A stretch of 33,815 bases of DNA. Source: Devosia sp. GTDB lineage: Bacteria > Pseudomonadota > Alphaproteobacteria > Rhizobiales > Devosiaceae. The position numbers and the translations under genes are program-made. The stretch covers positions 1 through 33,815 of the forward strand of contig JADGNE010000031.1 in NCBI GenBank assembly GCA_015234425.1. The letters are read 5' to 3'. Under the pieces are notes generated by a model. The model did not search any database. It was not told where the DNA came from and worked only from the letters and a program-made list of their open reading frames with translations. Of this stretch, positions 1 to 7,189 are shown piece by piece (the stretch's first letter is position 1; the number at the start of each line of letters is the position of its first letter).

Positions 1-347
1 GCAGCATCAGCACCAGGCACCATTATCGCAAGGCGGCCTTCACCGGAGGCTTACGGCTCTCTGGCGCCTCTGCTTGAATGACAAAGCCGCCGAATGTCGC
101 GATAACGGGATGCATCCGGCCCAGTCGCCGTCGGGCTGATTTTGGACAGCAGCGCGACTTTCATTCTTTCTTCTCTCGATGCCCATTCGGTCAGCCGTCG
201 TTAGGATAGCGCAGGCACACATTTGCGTTGGAAATGTGCGCCTTCAATTCCGATTGTATATTTGCTGAATGTATTACAAACTTTCCATTCAAGGCGGGGG
301 GAAGATCCTCGCTGGCTCGTTCTGTTTCAGCTGATTGGAAAGACCCC
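1..347. other. Upstream region; possible tail of a preceding gene
   Basis: No complete gene is supported here. Reading from base 1 on the + strand, an open frame runs 26 codons to a TGA at 79-81; it could be the C-terminus of a gene that begins outside the window, but it has no recognisable motif and two other frames are also open, so this is weak. Bases ~245-290 are AT-rich against the background and carry the GTATTAC element reported separately, so this is probably the promoter of the M14 peptidase gene. Confidence 0.35.
271..277 (+). promoter_or_regulatory. Putative operator GTATTAC upstream of the M14 peptidase
   Basis: The core GTATTAC sits in the 9-bp palindrome TGTATTACA (270-278), centred 74 bases before the chosen ATG at 348. 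The same core, orientation and distance recur before the Gfo/Idh gene and the Opp-type operon. A GT-N3-AC core resembles sites of FadR-type GntR regulators (FadR: TGGTCNGACCA). It could instead be part of a -10 element (TATTAC). Confidence 0.4.
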
Positions 348-2024
348 ATGGGCAAGGTCGATATCGCGTTCGACACCTACTACACGTATGAAGAGATGAC
401 GGAGCATCTCAAGGCGCTGGCGGCGGCTTATCCCAAGCTGGCCAAGTTGAAATCGGTCGCAAAGTCGCATCGCGGGCGCGATGTTTGGCTGATGGAAATT
501 ACCAATCCGGACACTGGTCCGGGCCTTGAAAAGCCGGGCTTCTACATCGACGCGCAGATCCATGCCGAGGAGCACGCGACGAGCGCAACGGCGCTTTATG
601 GCATCTGGTATCTGCTGACCAATTATGGGACCGACGAGGAAGTCACCCGGCTTGTCGACAGCCAAGTGTTTTACGTGCTGCCACGGATCAATCCCGATGG
701 TGCCGAACTCTCCCTGCTCGAGCCCTATCACCCCTGGTGCGGCAATGGCCGGTTCCTGCCGGGTGAAGACCGCATCGAGGGACTGATCCCGCAGGACATC
801 AATGGCGATGGCTATATCGTCAATATGCGCGTGCCTGACCCTCTCGGCGAATGGAAGAAGTCGGAGGCCGATCCGCGTCTGATGGTGCAGCGCGAGCCTG
901 GCGAGGAGGGCGGCGAGTATTTCCGCATCTATCCCGAGGGGCTGATCCGCAATTACGATGGCGTGCATGTTCCGATCGAAAAGCAGCAAGACGGGAACAT
1001 GAACCGCAACTTCCCAACCAACTGGTCGCCGCAGGAATATGGCGCAGGCGAATATCCGTTCTCCGAGCCGGAAGCCATGGCGATGGGCCGGCTGGTGCTG
1101 GACCACCCCAATATCTGCGGCATGTGCGCTTATCACACCCATGGCGGCATCATCCTGCGTCCTTCGATGATGAAGTACGACGCCGACATGAGCCCGCGCG
1201 ATCTGGCGCTCTACAAGGATCTGGGCAATGTCGGCACGCGCCTGACCGGCTACCCGACCATCTCGACCTATGAGGACTTCACCCCCAACAAGTCCATGGC
1301 GCGCCACGGCAGCCTCAAGGACTGGGTCTATGAAGAGATGGGCATCATCTGCTTTTCGACCGAACTGTGGGATATCGAAACCGCCGCCGGCGTCGAGAAG
1401 AAGGGCTATCTCAATTTCGGCCCGCGCGATGCCGAGACCCAGCAGAAGCTCTTCAACTGGGTTCTGGAAAATGTCGGCGAGCATGGCTTCCGGGACTGGG
1501 AGAAGTTCGATCATCCGCAGCTGGGCGAGGTCGAAGTCGGCGGCATGGTCTATATCTGGAGCTACCGCAATCCGCCGGGCAAGTTGCTGGAAGAAATCTG
1601 CCACAACAACACGATGTTCAACCTCCGCCATGCCGCTGCGGCGCCGCAGGTGAAGATCGACGCGTTCGAGGTCGAGGCGCTCGGCTCGGACCTCTACAAG
1701 GTGTCCGCTGTCGTCGCCAACCACGGCTATCTGCCGACGAACCTCTCGGATGTGGCGATCGAGAACAAGGTCGCCAAGCCGGTGACGATTGCGCTCGAGC
1801 TAGACAACGCCGAAGTGATCATCAATTCGCAGAAGCAGGTTCTGGGCAATCTCGCCGGTCGCAACGAACGCAAGGCCGAGTTTTCGAACTGGCTGCCGCA
1901 GTGGTCCCCGACCAAGAAGCGCGCGGAGTGGCTGGTCAAGGCCAAGGGCCCCGGCGCCAAGGTCACCGCTGTTTCCGTATCGGAAAAGGGCGGCACCCAC
2001 CGCATCAGCGAAGTTCTCGCCTGA
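348..2024 (+). CDS. M14-family zinc carboxypeptidase
   Basis: Predicted metallocarboxypeptidase of 558 residues that would remove C-terminal amino acids from peptides. The M14 signature set is visible: zinc ligands H72 and E75 (HAEE), substrate-binding R113 with NPDG at 115-118, NRNFP at 219-223, a third zinc-ligand histidine at H263 or H265 (AYHTHGG), and a candidate catalytic glutamate E339 in FSTELWD. I chose the ATG at 348 because GGAAAG lies just upstream; the frame stays open upstream only to a TTG without a convincing ribosome site. No signal peptide is evident, so it is probably cytoplasmic. Residues ~128-215 form a long insertion between NPDG and NRNFP and contain a DxNxDG calcium-type loop (150-155). 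The C-terminal ~110 residues look beta-rich. It converges on the Gfo/Idh gene and shares a terminator with it. Confidence 0.88.
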   Translation: MGKVDIAFDTYYTYEEMTEHLKALAAAYPKLAKLKSVAKSHRGRDVWLMEITNPDTGPGLEKPGFYIDAQIHAEEHATSATALYGIWYLLTNYGTDEEVTRLVDSQVFYVLPRINPDGAELSLLEPYHPWCGNGRFLPGEDRIEGLIPQDINGDGYIVNMRVPDPLGEWKKSEADPRLMVQREPGEEGGEYFRIYPEGLIRNYDGVHVPIEKQQDGNMNRNFPTNWSPQEYGAGEYPFSEPEAMAMGRLVLDHPNICGMCAYHTHGGIILRPSMMKYDADMSPRDLALYKDLGNVGTRLTGYPTISTYEDFTPNKSMARHGSLKDWVYEEMGIICFSTELWDIETAAGVEKKGYLNFGPRDAETQQKLFNWVLENVGEHGFRDWEKFDHPQLGEVEVGGMVYIWSYRNPPGKLLEEICHNNTMFNLRHAAAAPQVKIDAFEVEALGSDLYKVSAVVANHGYLPTNLSDVAIENKVAKPVTIALELDNAEVIINSQKQVLGNLAGRNERKAEFSNWLPQWSPTKKRAEWLVKAKGPGAKVTAVSVSEKGGTHRISEVLA

Positions 2025-2045
2025 CACTTTTCCAATCAGCCAAAA

Positions 2046-2073
2046 GAGAGGGCCGGCTCGCACCGGCCCTCTT
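2046..2073. terminator. Bidirectional intrinsic terminator
   Basis: A 10-bp perfect stem AGAGGGCCGG / CCGGCCCTCT (2047-2056 and 2063-2072) with loop CTCGCA lies in the 66-base gap between two convergent stop codons. There is an A-run (2042-2045) on one side, giving U residues for the minus-strand transcript, and a pyrimidine-rich CTTCATCTCT stretch on the other. Confidence 0.8.
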
Positions 2074-2090
2074 CATCTCTCCAGCAGCGA

Positions 2091-3134
2091 TCAGGCGAGC
2101 AGTCTGGACAGACCGTTTCGCTCGTAGAATTCAGCCATGTTGATGGCCTGACCATTCTGGCTGCTCTCAATGCCGGCAAAGCAGAGGCTTAGGGAGCGAA
2201 GGTGGTCGCGGCCGTCGCAGGGCGCAGGCGTCCCATTGCGCACAGCAGCGATGAACTCTGCCAACAGAGCAACGCTGTCGTCATAATAGGGAGCGGCGTC
2301 CGGCGTAGCGATATCGATCAGCTCGGGATCGGCGCTATTGGCATAGGCGAGATCGGAATGCAGCTTGCGCTGCACCAGAATACCGTCCGCACAATCGACC
2401 CGCCATTCGAAATTGTAGACGTTCCAGCCGCCGGACCACGTGCCGTGATAGTTCACCTCAACACCGCCTTCGAGGCCGAGGAGACAATTCACATTGGCCT
2501 CGTGGGCATACATGCTCCAGGGCGGGTTCCATTCGCGGCAGGCAATGGTCTCGACCTCGCGACCATGCACGAAGCGGATGAGATCGAGGTGGTGGATCGT
2601 CTGCTCGAGCATCATCGGATGCTCCATGACGAGGGGATAGCGATTTATCCCCGGACGCTTGCCGTTGCGGTTGGTACGATAGTTGAACTGGCCAAAGCCC
2701 ACCTGCCCCAGCTTTTCACCGGTCAGCCATTGGCGCATGGTCTGGTTGACGGGCAGATAGCGGAAATTGAGGCCGACGCTCATCGGCAGGCCACTGGCAT
2801 CTGCCATGTCAACGATCGCCGCCGCATCGGCCAGCGTGGTCGCAAGAGGCTTTTCAGCCAGGATTGGCAGGCCGGCATCAAACAGGCGGCGCATCTGCTC
2901 AAAATGCCCATCCGGCGGCGTCACGAGAATAACGGCATCAAACTGGGCTGATGCCAACGCGGCCCTAAGATCGGTGAAGGCCGGCGTTTCCGGATTTTCG
3001 GCGCTGTAGAGATCAAGCGAGGCCTGGCTCGGGTCGACAATTGCGGCCGTCAGCACATTGTCCGACATCTTGGCCACTTTCCCCCACATGCGCCCGCGGG
3101 TGCCTGCCCCCAATTGCAGAATACGAAATGTCAC
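2091..3134 (-). CDS. Gfo/Idh/MocA family oxidoreductase
   Basis: NAD(P)-dependent oxidoreductase of 347 residues, usually acting on sugars, inositols or sugar acids; the substrate cannot be read from the sequence. The N-terminal Rossmann fold shows the dinucleotide-binding GAGTRG (9-14), followed by the family hallmark AEKPLA (93-98) and GLNFRY (121-126). A C-terminal Gfo/Idh domain follows, with HHLDLIRFVHG matching the usual catalytic/substrate helix. The start is GTG (3132-3134), preceded by a strong ribosome site, GGAAGGGGGA, about 5 bases away. Length is typical of the family. The gene is monocistronic. Its promoter carries the GTATTAC element shared with the M14 peptidase and the Opp-type importer, which hints at a role in the same catabolic regulon. 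Confidence 0.9.
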   Translation of the reverse strand: MTFRILQLGAGTRGRMWGKVAKMSDNVLTAAIVDPSQASLDLYSAENPETPAFTDLRAALASAQFDAVILVTPPDGHFEQMRRLFDAGLPILAEKPLATTLADAAAIVDMADASGLPMSVGLNFRYLPVNQTMRQWLTGEKLGQVGFGQFNYRTNRNGKRPGINRYPLVMEHPMMLEQTIHHLDLIRFVHGREVETIACREWNPPWSMYAHEANVNCLLGLEGGVEVNYHGTWSGGWNVYNFEWRVDCADGILVQRKLHSDLAYANSADPELIDIATPDAAPYYDDSVALLAEFIAAVRNGTPAPCDGRDHLRSLSLCFAGIESSQNGQAINMAEFYERNGLSRLLA

Positions 3135-3205
3135 GGTGTCCCCCTTCCAGCGGCATCAACCCGCACTAAGGGACTGCCGCACCGAAGGGAGATTAGTGTC
3201 TGATT

Positions 3206-3212
3206 GTAATAC
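3206..3212 (-). promoter_or_regulatory. Putative operator GTATTAC upstream of the Gfo/Idh gene
   Basis: On the minus strand the sequence reads ACAGTATTACAAT, with the core centred 75 bases before the GTG start. Adjacent bases 3213-3222 contain the palindrome CTGTCGACAG. It matches in core, direction and distance the sites before the M14 peptidase and the Opp-type operon. Confidence 0.4.
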
Positions 3213-3389
3213 TGTCGACAGGCTCCTCGAGTCTCCTGCCGAATTGTGTCAGACCATTGTGGCAAGCGCGCTTGGCTCCATCTCAAAGTAGATCAGCCAA
3301 CGCATCGACATGGTCGCCTCCACGCCATTGTCCAACCAGACCTGCAGTGTAACCTCCCGCACGATGCCGAGGGTAACCCTGCGCAAATA

Positions 3390-4448
3390 TTACCGGGGTT
3401 TGCGTTTTCGGGTCAGGGCGACGAAGAAAATGCCGCCGACGAGGCCGGTTATGACGCCTATGGGGATGTCTTGGGGCGGGATGATGATGCGGGCGGCGAT
3501 GTCGGCAAGGACAAGGAAGATGGCGCCGACGAGAGCCGAGAACGGCAGCACGCGGCGGTAGTCGCCACCTACGACCATGCGGACAATGTGCGGAATCATA
3601 AGGCCGACGAATGAGATAACGCCTGCGAAGGCGACGGCGGCGCCCGTAAGAAGGGCACAGACGACGAAGACGACCATGCGGAAACGGCGGGCCGGGATGC
3701 CGAGCGTGGTGGCGGACTCATCGCCCAAGGTCATCGCATTGAGGTTTCTGGCGTTCGCGAAAAGGTAACACCCGCAGAACAGCAGTGCCAAAAGCGGATA
3801 TGGCAACTGGCCCCATTGTGAGAGCCCCAGGCCGCCGAGCATCCAGAAGATAACGGTGTGCGCGGCACGGGGATCGCCGAGGAAAATACCGAGGCTGCCG
3901 AGTGAGGTGACCACGAAGGAAATGGCGACGCCGGTCAGCACGAGGCGACTGGCATCAGTGGCGTCGGACAGATTGGCGACGAAGACCACGAGCGCGGTGG
4001 TCACCAGGGCACCGGCGAAGGCGAAAAGCGGCACGGTGGCAAGACCGAGGAACATGCCGGTGTGCAGCAGCACGACGACCGCGCCGAGAGCGGCGCCGGA
4101 GGAAATGCCGAGCAGGTGCGGATCGGCGAGCTGATTGCGGGTGATGGCCTGCAGCGCCGCACCGACGAGCGCCAGGCTCGCGCCGATGGTGGCGCCAAGG
4201 ATCACCCGCGGCAGACGCACTTCCCAGACGATATTGTCCCGACCAGGCGACCAGGTGACCTCGACGCTGCCGGGGAAGATGTGATGGGCGATCACGCCCC
4301 ACACCGTCTCGAGGGGGATTGCGACGGCGCCAAGACTGACAGCCGCGACCATGGTCGCGACAAGCAGAACGGCCAGCCCCACCAGAATGAGGGGGAGCTG
4401 ATGCAGGATGGCGTGCCGGGGACCGGAAACGAGATGGTGATGGGACAT
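3390..4448 (-). CDS. btuC: Cobalamin ABC transporter permease, BtuC/FecCD family
   Basis: Polytopic inner-membrane permease of 352 residues of the FecCD family, which transports cobalamin, haem or ferric siderophores. Family hallmarks are visible: VRLPRVILGATIGASLAL (near residues 78-95), LQAITRNQLADPHLLGISSGAALGA-type sequence just after, and a C-terminal GLMIPHIVRM plus GVITGLVGGIFF. About ten hydrophobic segments fit the BtuC fold. It is the last gene of the operon, 37 bases after btuF. Sequence alone does not separate cobalamin from siderophore transporters; the cobalamin riboswitch at the head of the operon decides it. The stop codon overlaps a CGCAAA...TTTGCG inverted repeat (3382-3404). 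Confidence 0.88.
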   Translation of the reverse strand: MSHHHLVSGPRHAILHQLPLILVGLAVLLVATMVAAVSLGAVAIPLETVWGVIAHHIFPGSVEVTWSPGRDNIVWEVRLPRVILGATIGASLALVGAALQAITRNQLADPHLLGISSGAALGAVVVLLHTGMFLGLATVPLFAFAGALVTTALVVFVANLSDATDASRLVLTGVAISFVVTSLGSLGIFLGDPRAAHTVIFWMLGGLGLSQWGQLPYPLLALLFCGCYLFANARNLNAMTLGDESATTLGIPARRFRMVVFVVCALLTGAAVAFAGVISFVGLMIPHIVRMVVGGDYRRVLPFSALVGAIFLVLADIAARIIIPPQDIPIGVITGLVGGIFFVALTRKRKPR

Positions 4449-4485
4449 GGCAAAACGGACCGGCCCCTAGGGACCGGCCCTACTT

Positions 4486-5430
4486 TCAGCTTGGATTGAA
4501 CGCGGTGGCGAGGCGCTTGATAGCCGCGATATTGCGCGGGCCCGGCGTGGCCTCGACATATTCGAGGACGACGAAACGGTCGTTCTGGACGGCAGGAATG
4601 TCCTTGAAGGCCGGATTATCCTTCATGAAGGCGATCTTCTGCTCGGCAGTGACTTCGCCGTAATTGACGATCACCACAATGTCCGGATTGCGCTCGATGA
4701 CGGCTTCCCAGCCGAGTTCGACCCAGCCGGCCTCAACGTCGTCCAAGATATTGGTGCCACCAGCCGCTTCGATCAGCGCGGTGGGCATGGCATAGCGGCC
4801 GGCGGTGAAGGGCTTGTTCTCGCCAGAGTCGTAGATGAAGACGCTGGGCTTGTCGCCCGTCGGCAATGTGGTGGCGAACGCGGCCAGCTCCTCGCGATAG
4901 GAAGCGACCAAGGCCTCAGCCTTGTCCTCGACGCCAAAGATCCGGCCAAGGTTGAGCAGGTCGACATACATATCGTCGATCGAGGATTTCGGCCGGTCCA
5001 TGACATGGATGCAGCTTTCGGTCAGCTCATAGACAGCAATGTCAAACGGCGCCAGGGTTTCGGGCGTCACCTCGCCTCCCACCCGCATGCCATAGTTCCA
5101 GCCCGCGAAGAAGAAGTCGGCATCGGCGCCGAGCAGGACTTCGCGCGTGGGGTAGTCGGGCGAAAGTTCGGGCAGTTCGGCAACACCAACGCGCAGTGTC
5201 TCGTCGAGGGTCTTCCACTCGGACACGCCGGTGTAACCGACCATGCGTTCCGTCAGGCCAAGGGCCAGCATCATTTCGGTGAGGTTGACATCATTGGAGA
5301 TCGCCCGCGATGGCGGCGCGTCGAAGGTAACTTCCCGGTCGCAACTATTGACGGTGACGGGGTAGGCCAATGCGGTCGCGGCGCCGGCGGCGAGCAGCAG
5401 GGGCGCCATAAGGGCGGAAGCAAATTTCAT
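4486..5430 (-). CDS. btuF: Cobalamin ABC transporter periplasmic binding protein, BtuF-like
   Basis: Substrate-binding protein of 314 residues that would deliver cobalamin (or a related corrinoid) to the BtuC/BtuD-like pair. The first ~22 residues are a signal peptide (MKFASALMAPLL... ending ATALA). The mature part starts with a typical class III binding-protein pattern: PSRAISNDVNLTEMMLALGL, then a long linking helix and a second lobe ending in an AAIKRLATAF helix. The ATG overlaps the ATPase stop codon (ATGA), so the two are translationally coupled. The corrinoid assignment rests on the riboswitch; ferric siderophore binding proteins have the same fold. Confidence 0.87.
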   Translation of the reverse strand: MKFASALMAPLLLAAGAATALAYPVTVNSCDREVTFDAPPSRAISNDVNLTEMMLALGLTERMVGYTGVSEWKTLDETLRVGVAELPELSPDYPTREVLLGADADFFFAGWNYGMRVGGEVTPETLAPFDIAVYELTESCIHVMDRPKSSIDDMYVDLLNLGRIFGVEDKAEALVASYREELAAFATTLPTGDKPSVFIYDSGENKPFTAGRYAMPTALIEAAGGTNILDDVEAGWVELGWEAVIERNPDIVVIVNYGEVTAEQKIAFMKDNPAFKDIPAVQNDRFVVLEYVEATPGPRNIAAIKRLATAFNPS

Positions 5431-6272
5431 GATGGGGTCTCGGTATTCTCATCAAGATGAAAGGAAAAACGGGGGCGCCCGGTGACCGGATGGGTGTCGA
5501 TGGCGACGCCAACCGCGAATGTCTGGTTGACCGACTGCGGGGTCAGCGCTTCTGTCGGGGAGCCCAGCTGCACCTGATGCCCATGATCGAGCACGAGGAC
5601 AGTGTCTGCATGGGCCGACGCCAGCGCCAGATCGTGGAGGGAGACGATGACGGTGATGCCCAGCCGCGACAACAACTCGAGCACTTCGAGCTGATGGCGG
5701 ATGTCGAGGTGATTGGTCGGCTCATCGAGGATGAGTAGGTCCGGCCCCTGCAGCAGGGCACGGGCGATCATCACCCGCTGTTTTTCGCCGCCGGACAGGG
5801 TGGCGAAATCCCGGGATGCGAGGGCGGAAAGGCCCATCAGACTGAGGACATCGCTGATGCGGCGCCAGTCCGGCCGCCCGAAGCGTGTCAGATGCGGGGT
5901 CAGACCCAGCTCGACGATTTCGGCCACGGAGAGACCAAAATCCACCGCCGGTTCCTGCAGCACGGTGGCAATGCGCCGCGCATAGTCTTTGGGTGGGACT
6001 GACCAGATATCCCTGCCGTCGATCCGGATCTGACCCGAACTTGGGCGATTGTAGCGGTAAAGACAGCGCAGGAGCGATGATTTGCCGGCACCATTGGGGC
6101 CGACGACAGCCAGCATGGTTCCGGGCGCAACCTCGAAAGAGATGTCTGAGACAAGATTGCGGTGGCCCTTGGGGCCCCAGCTCAGCTTCTCTACCGCCAA
6201 GGTAGCAGGACGCACTGGACGCCGCGCACCGGCAAACTGCTGCAACCGCGCGCTAAAGGCGGGAAGGCTCAT
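5427..6272 (-). CDS. btuD: Cobalamin ABC transporter ATP-binding protein, BtuD-like
   Basis: ATPase of the importer, 281 residues from the chosen ATG. Walker A GPNGAGKS (58-65), signature LSGGEKQR (159-166), Walker B LLILDEP (179-185) and a switch histidine in SLHDLA are all intact. The ATG at 6270-6272 is preferred because GGAG lies 7 bases upstream; the frame extends five codons further to a TTG with no ribosome site. The first ~25 residues are a basic extension before the usual FecE/BtuD start. It is the first gene of the btuD-btuF-btuC operon, lies ~124 bases downstream of the cobalamin riboswitch, and its start overlaps the end of a short upstream ORF. Confidence 0.9.
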   Translation of the reverse strand: MSLPAFSARLQQFAGARRPVRPATLAVEKLSWGPKGHRNLVSDISFEVAPGTMLAVVGPNGAGKSSLLRCLYRYNRPSSGQIRIDGRDIWSVPPKDYARRIATVLQEPAVDFGLSVAEIVELGLTPHLTRFGRPDWRRISDVLSLMGLSALASRDFATLSGGEKQRVMIARALLQGPDLLILDEPTNHLDIRHQLEVLELLSRLGITVIVSLHDLALASAHADTVLVLDHGHQVQLGSPTEALTPQSVNQTFAVGVAIDTHPVTGRPRFSFHLDENTETPS

Positions 6273-6354
6273 CGACTTGCTCCGCAAATGCGGGACGCAA
6301 TGCGGGCAAAATCAGATCGAGCTTTTTCAAATAGACTGCAAGCGCCATCATCAT
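6253..6354 (-). CDS. Candidate 33-codon upstream ORF in the riboswitch leader
   Basis: Between the riboswitch and btuD there is a short ORF starting with three consecutive ATG codons (6346-6354), with GGAGA directly before them giving good spacing to the second or third ATG. It encodes 31-33 residues (ALAVYLKKLDLILPALR... ending EPSRL) and stops at 6253-6255, overlapping the first 20 bases of btuD in another frame. It has no recognisable domain and is moderately hydrophobic. It may be a leader that couples riboswitch control to btuD translation, or it may be fortuitous. Confidence 0.35.
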   Translation of the reverse strand: MMMALAVYLKKLDLILPALRPAFAEQVDEPSRL

Positions 6355-6395
6355 TCTCCGCGGCACACCCCGGCCGGGTTGAAAGGAATGTCGAT

Positions 6396-6577
6396 GGCAG
6401 GTCTCCTGGCTCACGGGTCAACGCGCTTCCGACCTTCCCGACCCCATGGGGTCAGTGGATTATTCGGAAGAACTCGCCGTCTACAGTTGCGGGGGCAGCC
6501 ACGGTATTGCGTCCTGATGGATACGTCGCACCGTGTTCCCTTTTAATCCCCGTTGGCAGTTGCCGCCGGGGAACCTA
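6396..6577 (-). ncRNA. Cobalamin (B12) riboswitch
   Basis: The minus strand carries the conserved elements of the cobalamin riboswitch in order: GGTTCCC and the GGGAACACGGTGCGACG block, CCGTGGCTGCCCCCGCAACTG (6493-6513 region), CCACTG, GGGAAGG, and the B12 box AGCCAGGAGACCTGCC (6396-6411). It lies in the leader of the btuD-btuF-btuC operon and would repress it when adenosylcobalamin is plentiful. No classic terminator follows. Instead a short CCGC-ATTT-GCGG hairpin (about 6283-6294) covers part of the btuD ribosome site, favouring translational control (inference). Confidence 0.95.
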
Positions 6578-6666
6578 CGACGCCTTTGGACCTATTGACC
6601 CCAGCCCACGACGTCAAGCCCCTCCCCCATATTGTCCCGACCGGCTGCACTTGGTTGGGTCACGGA

Positions 6667-6685
6667 CGCGTGATAATGTCACGCG
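6667..6685. promoter_or_regulatory. Dyad CGCGTGA-N5-TCACGCG upstream of the deaminase
   Basis: A perfect 7-bp inverted repeat (6667-6673 and 6679-6685, spacer TAATG) ends 21 bases before the deaminase ATG. It looks like an operator or a 5' UTR stem-loop; there is no T-run, so it is not a terminator. The regulator is unknown. Confidence 0.5.
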
Positions 6686-6706
6686 GGGATATCAGGGAGC
6701 TCAAGC

Positions 6707-7180
6707 ATGGATAATCAGACTGCGCTGTTGCGCGAGGCGATTGCACTCTCGAAGTCCGCCGTCGACCATAGAAACGAGCCGTTTGGCGCGGTTCTGGTGA
6801 AGGACGGAGAGATCATCCTGCGCGCAGAAAACAGCGTTTTCGGAGGCCGCGACATGACCAACCATGCCGAGATGAACCTCGTGAAGCTGGCCGCGCAGCA
6901 CTACGACCCTGCGTTTCTGGCCGACTGCACGCTCTATTCCAACACCGAACCCTGCGCCATGTGCGCCGGAGCGATCTACTGGTCCGGAATCGGGCATCTA
7001 GTTTTTGCCTGTTCGGAACAGCGGCTGGGTGAAATTTCTGGCATTGGCCTCGCGGTGCCCTCACGCTCTGTGCTGGAAACAGGCGCCCGCAGCGTCACGG
7101 TCATTGGTCCGACGGAGCTCGAGGAAGAGGCCGCAGAAGTGCACAAGGCCTTCTGGCCCAAGCATCTGGGCAAGGATTGA
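6707..7180 (+). CDS. Nucleobase/nucleoside deaminase, CMP/dCMP deaminase superfamily (guanine deaminase-like)
   Basis: Zinc-dependent deaminase of 157 residues. The catalytic motifs are intact: HAE at 53-55 (NHAEMN) and PCAMC at 82-86 (zinc cysteines C83 and C86). The EPCAMCAGAIYW stretch and the length match Bacillus GuaD-type guanine deaminase more than the tRNA deaminase TadA, but substrate cannot be fixed from this alone; adenine, guanine or a nucleoside are possible. The ATG has AGGGAG about 8 bases upstream. It is cytoplasmic, monocistronic, and divergent from the cobalamin operon. The stop is 9 bases from the convergent BY-kinase stop. Confidence 0.85.
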   Translation: MDNQTALLREAIALSKSAVDHRNEPFGAVLVKDGEIILRAENSVFGGRDMTNHAEMNLVKLAAQHYDPAFLADCTLYSNTEPCAMCAGAIYWSGIGHLVFACSEQRLGEISGIGLAVPSRSVLETGARSVTVIGPTELEEEAAEVHKAFWPKHLGKD

Positions 7181-7189
7181 GCCTTTGCC

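Noticed and set aside
327..1724. A 465-codon open frame antisense to the M14 peptidase
   Set aside because: Composition artefact of GC-rich codons; the M14 motifs are on the + strand.
3382..3404. Inverted repeat CGCAAA / TTTGCG followed by TTTT read as a + strand terminator
   Set aside because: It overlaps the end of btuC on the minus strand and no + strand gene ends there, so a terminator role in that direction has no client.
6162..6800. A 212-codon + strand open frame across the riboswitch
   Set aside because: It runs through the conserved cobalamin riboswitch and the deaminase start, and is Arg/Pro/Ser-rich without motifs.
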